Source: Sphingobacterium corticibacter
GTDB lineage: Bacteria > Bacteroidota > Bacteroidia > Sphingobacteriales > Sphingobacteriaceae
DNA length: 64,000 nt
Direction of reading: 5' to 3'
Assembly: GCF_003076635.1 (NCBI RefSeq)
Contig: NZ_QDKG01000002.1
Span: 496,001 to 560,000 of the forward strand
Made by a program: the position numbers and the translations under genes. Shown in pieces: positions 62,381 to 64,000 of this stretch (position 1 is the first letter of the stretch; every line of letters begins with the position of its first letter). Under the pieces are notes generated by a model. The model saw only the letters and a program-made list of their open reading frames with translations. It was not told the origin of the DNA and ran no database searches.

Positions 62381-64000
62381 TTAAAATTGACAGTTAAATC
62401 CAAAAACGATAGTTCTGAGCGGTGGTAGAACCTGCCCGATAGTTCCGGTTCCCAATCCCGATGGTCCACCTTGCACTGTAGTTTCGGTATCGAGCACATA
62501 CTTGTTTTTTGCCCAAGTAAACAAGTTTTGTCCCTGTGCGAAGATGTTGACATTCGACATCTTTGTGCTGGATAGCCAACTGGCTGGCAAGCGATACGAT
62601 AAGTTGACAGAGCGAAGTTTGATGTAAGAGGCATCGCCATACACCGCATTCGAATTCGTATATTGATTGTACGAGGTATACACGGGATTGCCAGCCGTAG
62701 TCGTGGCAGCTGGAATATCTGAACTACTATTTTCTGGTGTCCAGCGGCCTAGCCAGTATTCATTCTGATTTACCATGGCACCTGGTCTGGTATTCAATAT
62801 TTTGGTCACGCCAAAACGGTGGTTAAACTGGAAAAATACACCGAGTTCAAATCCTTTGTACGTAAACGTGTTGTTGAACCCACCATAGAATGGTGTTCCT
62901 AAATCAGCAACATAACGGTCATCTAAATTAATCACCCCGTCTCCATTACGATCTTCATACATCGCAGCGCCGGTAGTAGGATTCACACCTTGGTAGTTAT
63001 ACAAACGAACTAAGTTAATGGGTTCGCCAACGATGAAGCTGCTGGCGAAGAAAGATTGCTCAATATTTGGAAATTCGAGCAACTTATTCCGGAAGAAGGT
63101 GAAGTTGGTCGAGGTCTTCCAAGAGAAATTTTGGCTTTCGATGTTCGTCGTGTTTAATTCCAGCTCCAATCCCGTGTTTTGTATTACTGCTGGCAAATTG
63201 GAGGTGTAACTGTTGTAGCCGACTTGTGTAGGCAAACCTGCCGAGGTGATCTGATCGCCAGATCTGTTTCTAAAATAGTTTGCTGTGAATAAGATGCGAT
63301 CTTTTAGGAAACCCAGGTCTAATGCAAATTCCAGTTTCTTTGTGGTTTCCCATTGGATAAACTCATTCGGTAAAGTCACCAAGTTCATCGTGGCATTGCC
63401 CAGATAAGCTTGCGAGGAAGAATACAATTGTAGATAGATGTAATTTGATATTTGATCATTACCCGTCGTTCCAAAACTTCCGCGGAGCTTACCGAAACTC
63501 AGAAAGTCGACATTATCGGCTACAAAATCTTCTTTCGAGAATATCCAGCCCATACCAACGGCACCAAAATTTCCGAAGCGATTTTTAGGGCCAAAGCGTG
63601 AAGATCCATCGCGACGGAAAGTACCATTAAAGAGGTATTTCTCTTTCCAGTCGTAGTTTAGCTTACCAAATACCGCATTGTACTTGTACATCACCAAGTT
63701 GTTGCTTGCTGTAAATAAGCCTGCAGCACTCAATGAGCCCAAAAGGGCATCATTACTATAGTTCGATCCATTCGTGGTTTGCGTTGCCGAAGAGTTCTGT
63801 TGGAAACTCGTTCCCAATAAGGCAGTCAAATTTCCGTCTCCAATCACTTTGTTATAATTCAAAGTCGGTTCGATGATCCAGTTCTGCGCTTTGGTATTTG
63901 AAAAGGACGAAGACCCCAGTGTCGTTGCTACCGTATTATTTAAACTCGTGGAAGGCGTTTGATTATTTTGTTGCAATTGCGTGATGGTATAACCAAAATT
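62381..64000 (-). CDS. SusC/RagA family TonB-linked transporter, C-terminal part (5' end outside window)
   Basis: The frame is open to base 64000; the TTG at 63976 is an internal Leu codon. About 540 C-terminal residues are seen, all from the beta-barrel, with typical SusC blocks: KEKYLFNGTFRRDGSSRFGPKNRFGNF, GSFGTTGNDQISNYIY and RDGDGVINLDDRYVADLGTPFYGGF, and C-terminal FGFNCQF. The plug and N-terminal domains, which would show whether it has an STN domain, are outside the window. Confidence 0.93.
   Translation of the reverse strand, partial: NFGYTITQLQQNNQTPSTSLNNTVATTLGSSSFSNTKAQNWIIEPTLNYNKVIGDGNLTALLGTSFQQNSSATQTTNGSNYSNDALLGSLSAAGLFTASNNLVMYKYNAVFGKLNYDWKEKYLFNGTFRRDGSSRFGPKNRFGNFGAVGMGWIFSKEDFVADNVDFLSFGKLRGSFGTTGNDQISNYIYLQLYSSSQAYLGNATMNLVTLPNEFIQWETTKKLEFALDLGFLKDRILFTANYFRNRSGDQITSAGLPTQVGYNSYTSNLPAVIQNTGLELELNTTNIESQNFSWKTSTNFTFFRNKLLEFPNIEQSFFASSFIVGEPINLVRLYNYQGVNPTTGAAMYEDRNGDGVINLDDRYVADLGTPFYGGFNNTFTYKGFELGVFFQFNHRFGVTKILNTRPGAMVNQNEYWLGRWTPENSSSDIPAATTTAGNPVYTSYNQYTNSNAVYGDASYIKLRSVNLSYRLPASWLSSTKMSNVNIFAQGQNLFTWAKNKYVLDTETTVQGGPSGLGTGTIGQVLPPLRTIVFGFNCQF

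Overview
The window is about 64 kb of a chromosome from a Bacteroidota member, most likely family Sphingobacteriaceae (Sphingobacterium-like). Evidence: SusC/SusD pairs, the PorX regulator, an LpxC-FabZ fusion, a short NuoG, promoters with the TAnnTTTG -7 box, few Shine-Dalgarno sequences, and signal peptides and lipoboxes of the Bacteroidota style. It looks like ordinary core chromosome followed by an accessory nutrient-uptake region. No insertion sequence, phage gene or CRISPR array was seen.

Layout. 1-941: end of a diacylglycerol kinase-family gene and a SUI1/YciH-type translation factor. 1339-7387: TonB energy-transduction operon (exbB, two exbD, tonB, a small membrane protein, a PstS-like lipoprotein, a TPR protein), closed by a terminator. 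7511-20475: all 14 complex I genes nuoA-N in order, with separate nuoC and nuoD and a short nuoG. 20580-24979: an outer-membrane DUF5686-type protein, an enoyl-CoA hydratase and an AI-2E family permease. 24995-31551 (minus strand): hemW, a TOBE-type ABC ATPase, an outer-membrane beta-barrel protein, a membrane-anchored anti-sigma-like protein, a sigma factor with an ECF-type promoter, tsaE and porX. 31779-37562: an HD phosphohydrolase, the lipid A genes lpxD, lpxC-fabZ and lpxA, a small ABC ATPase and efp. 37689-45585: folate cyclo-ligase, a sugar isomerase-like lipoprotein, gltX, a sensor kinase, a DinB protein, a hotdog thioesterase and a GH20 hexosaminidase. 45702-45773: tRNA-Glu(TTC).

45966-64000 is the accessory part. 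A FecI-type sigma factor and a FecR anti-sigma precede a SusC that carries the STN signalling domain, then SusD, a DUF4843 lipoprotein, a PKD-like lipoprotein, a TlpA-type thioredoxin protein, an alpha/beta hydrolase and a two-domain retropepsin-like protease. A second module on the minus strand (SusC, SusD, TlpA) runs toward it; the two meet at a shared terminator near 59380-59411. Neither module contains a glycoside hydrolase, so the cargo is probably not a classical polysaccharide. The TonB operon near the start of the window could energise both transporters.

The points most worth a second look are this regulated SusCD-TlpA-hydrolase-protease locus, an EF-P whose tip has Asn where the modified Lys/Arg normally sits, and a sigma/anti-sigma/beta-barrel cassette with a textbook ECF promoter directly next to tsaE-porX.
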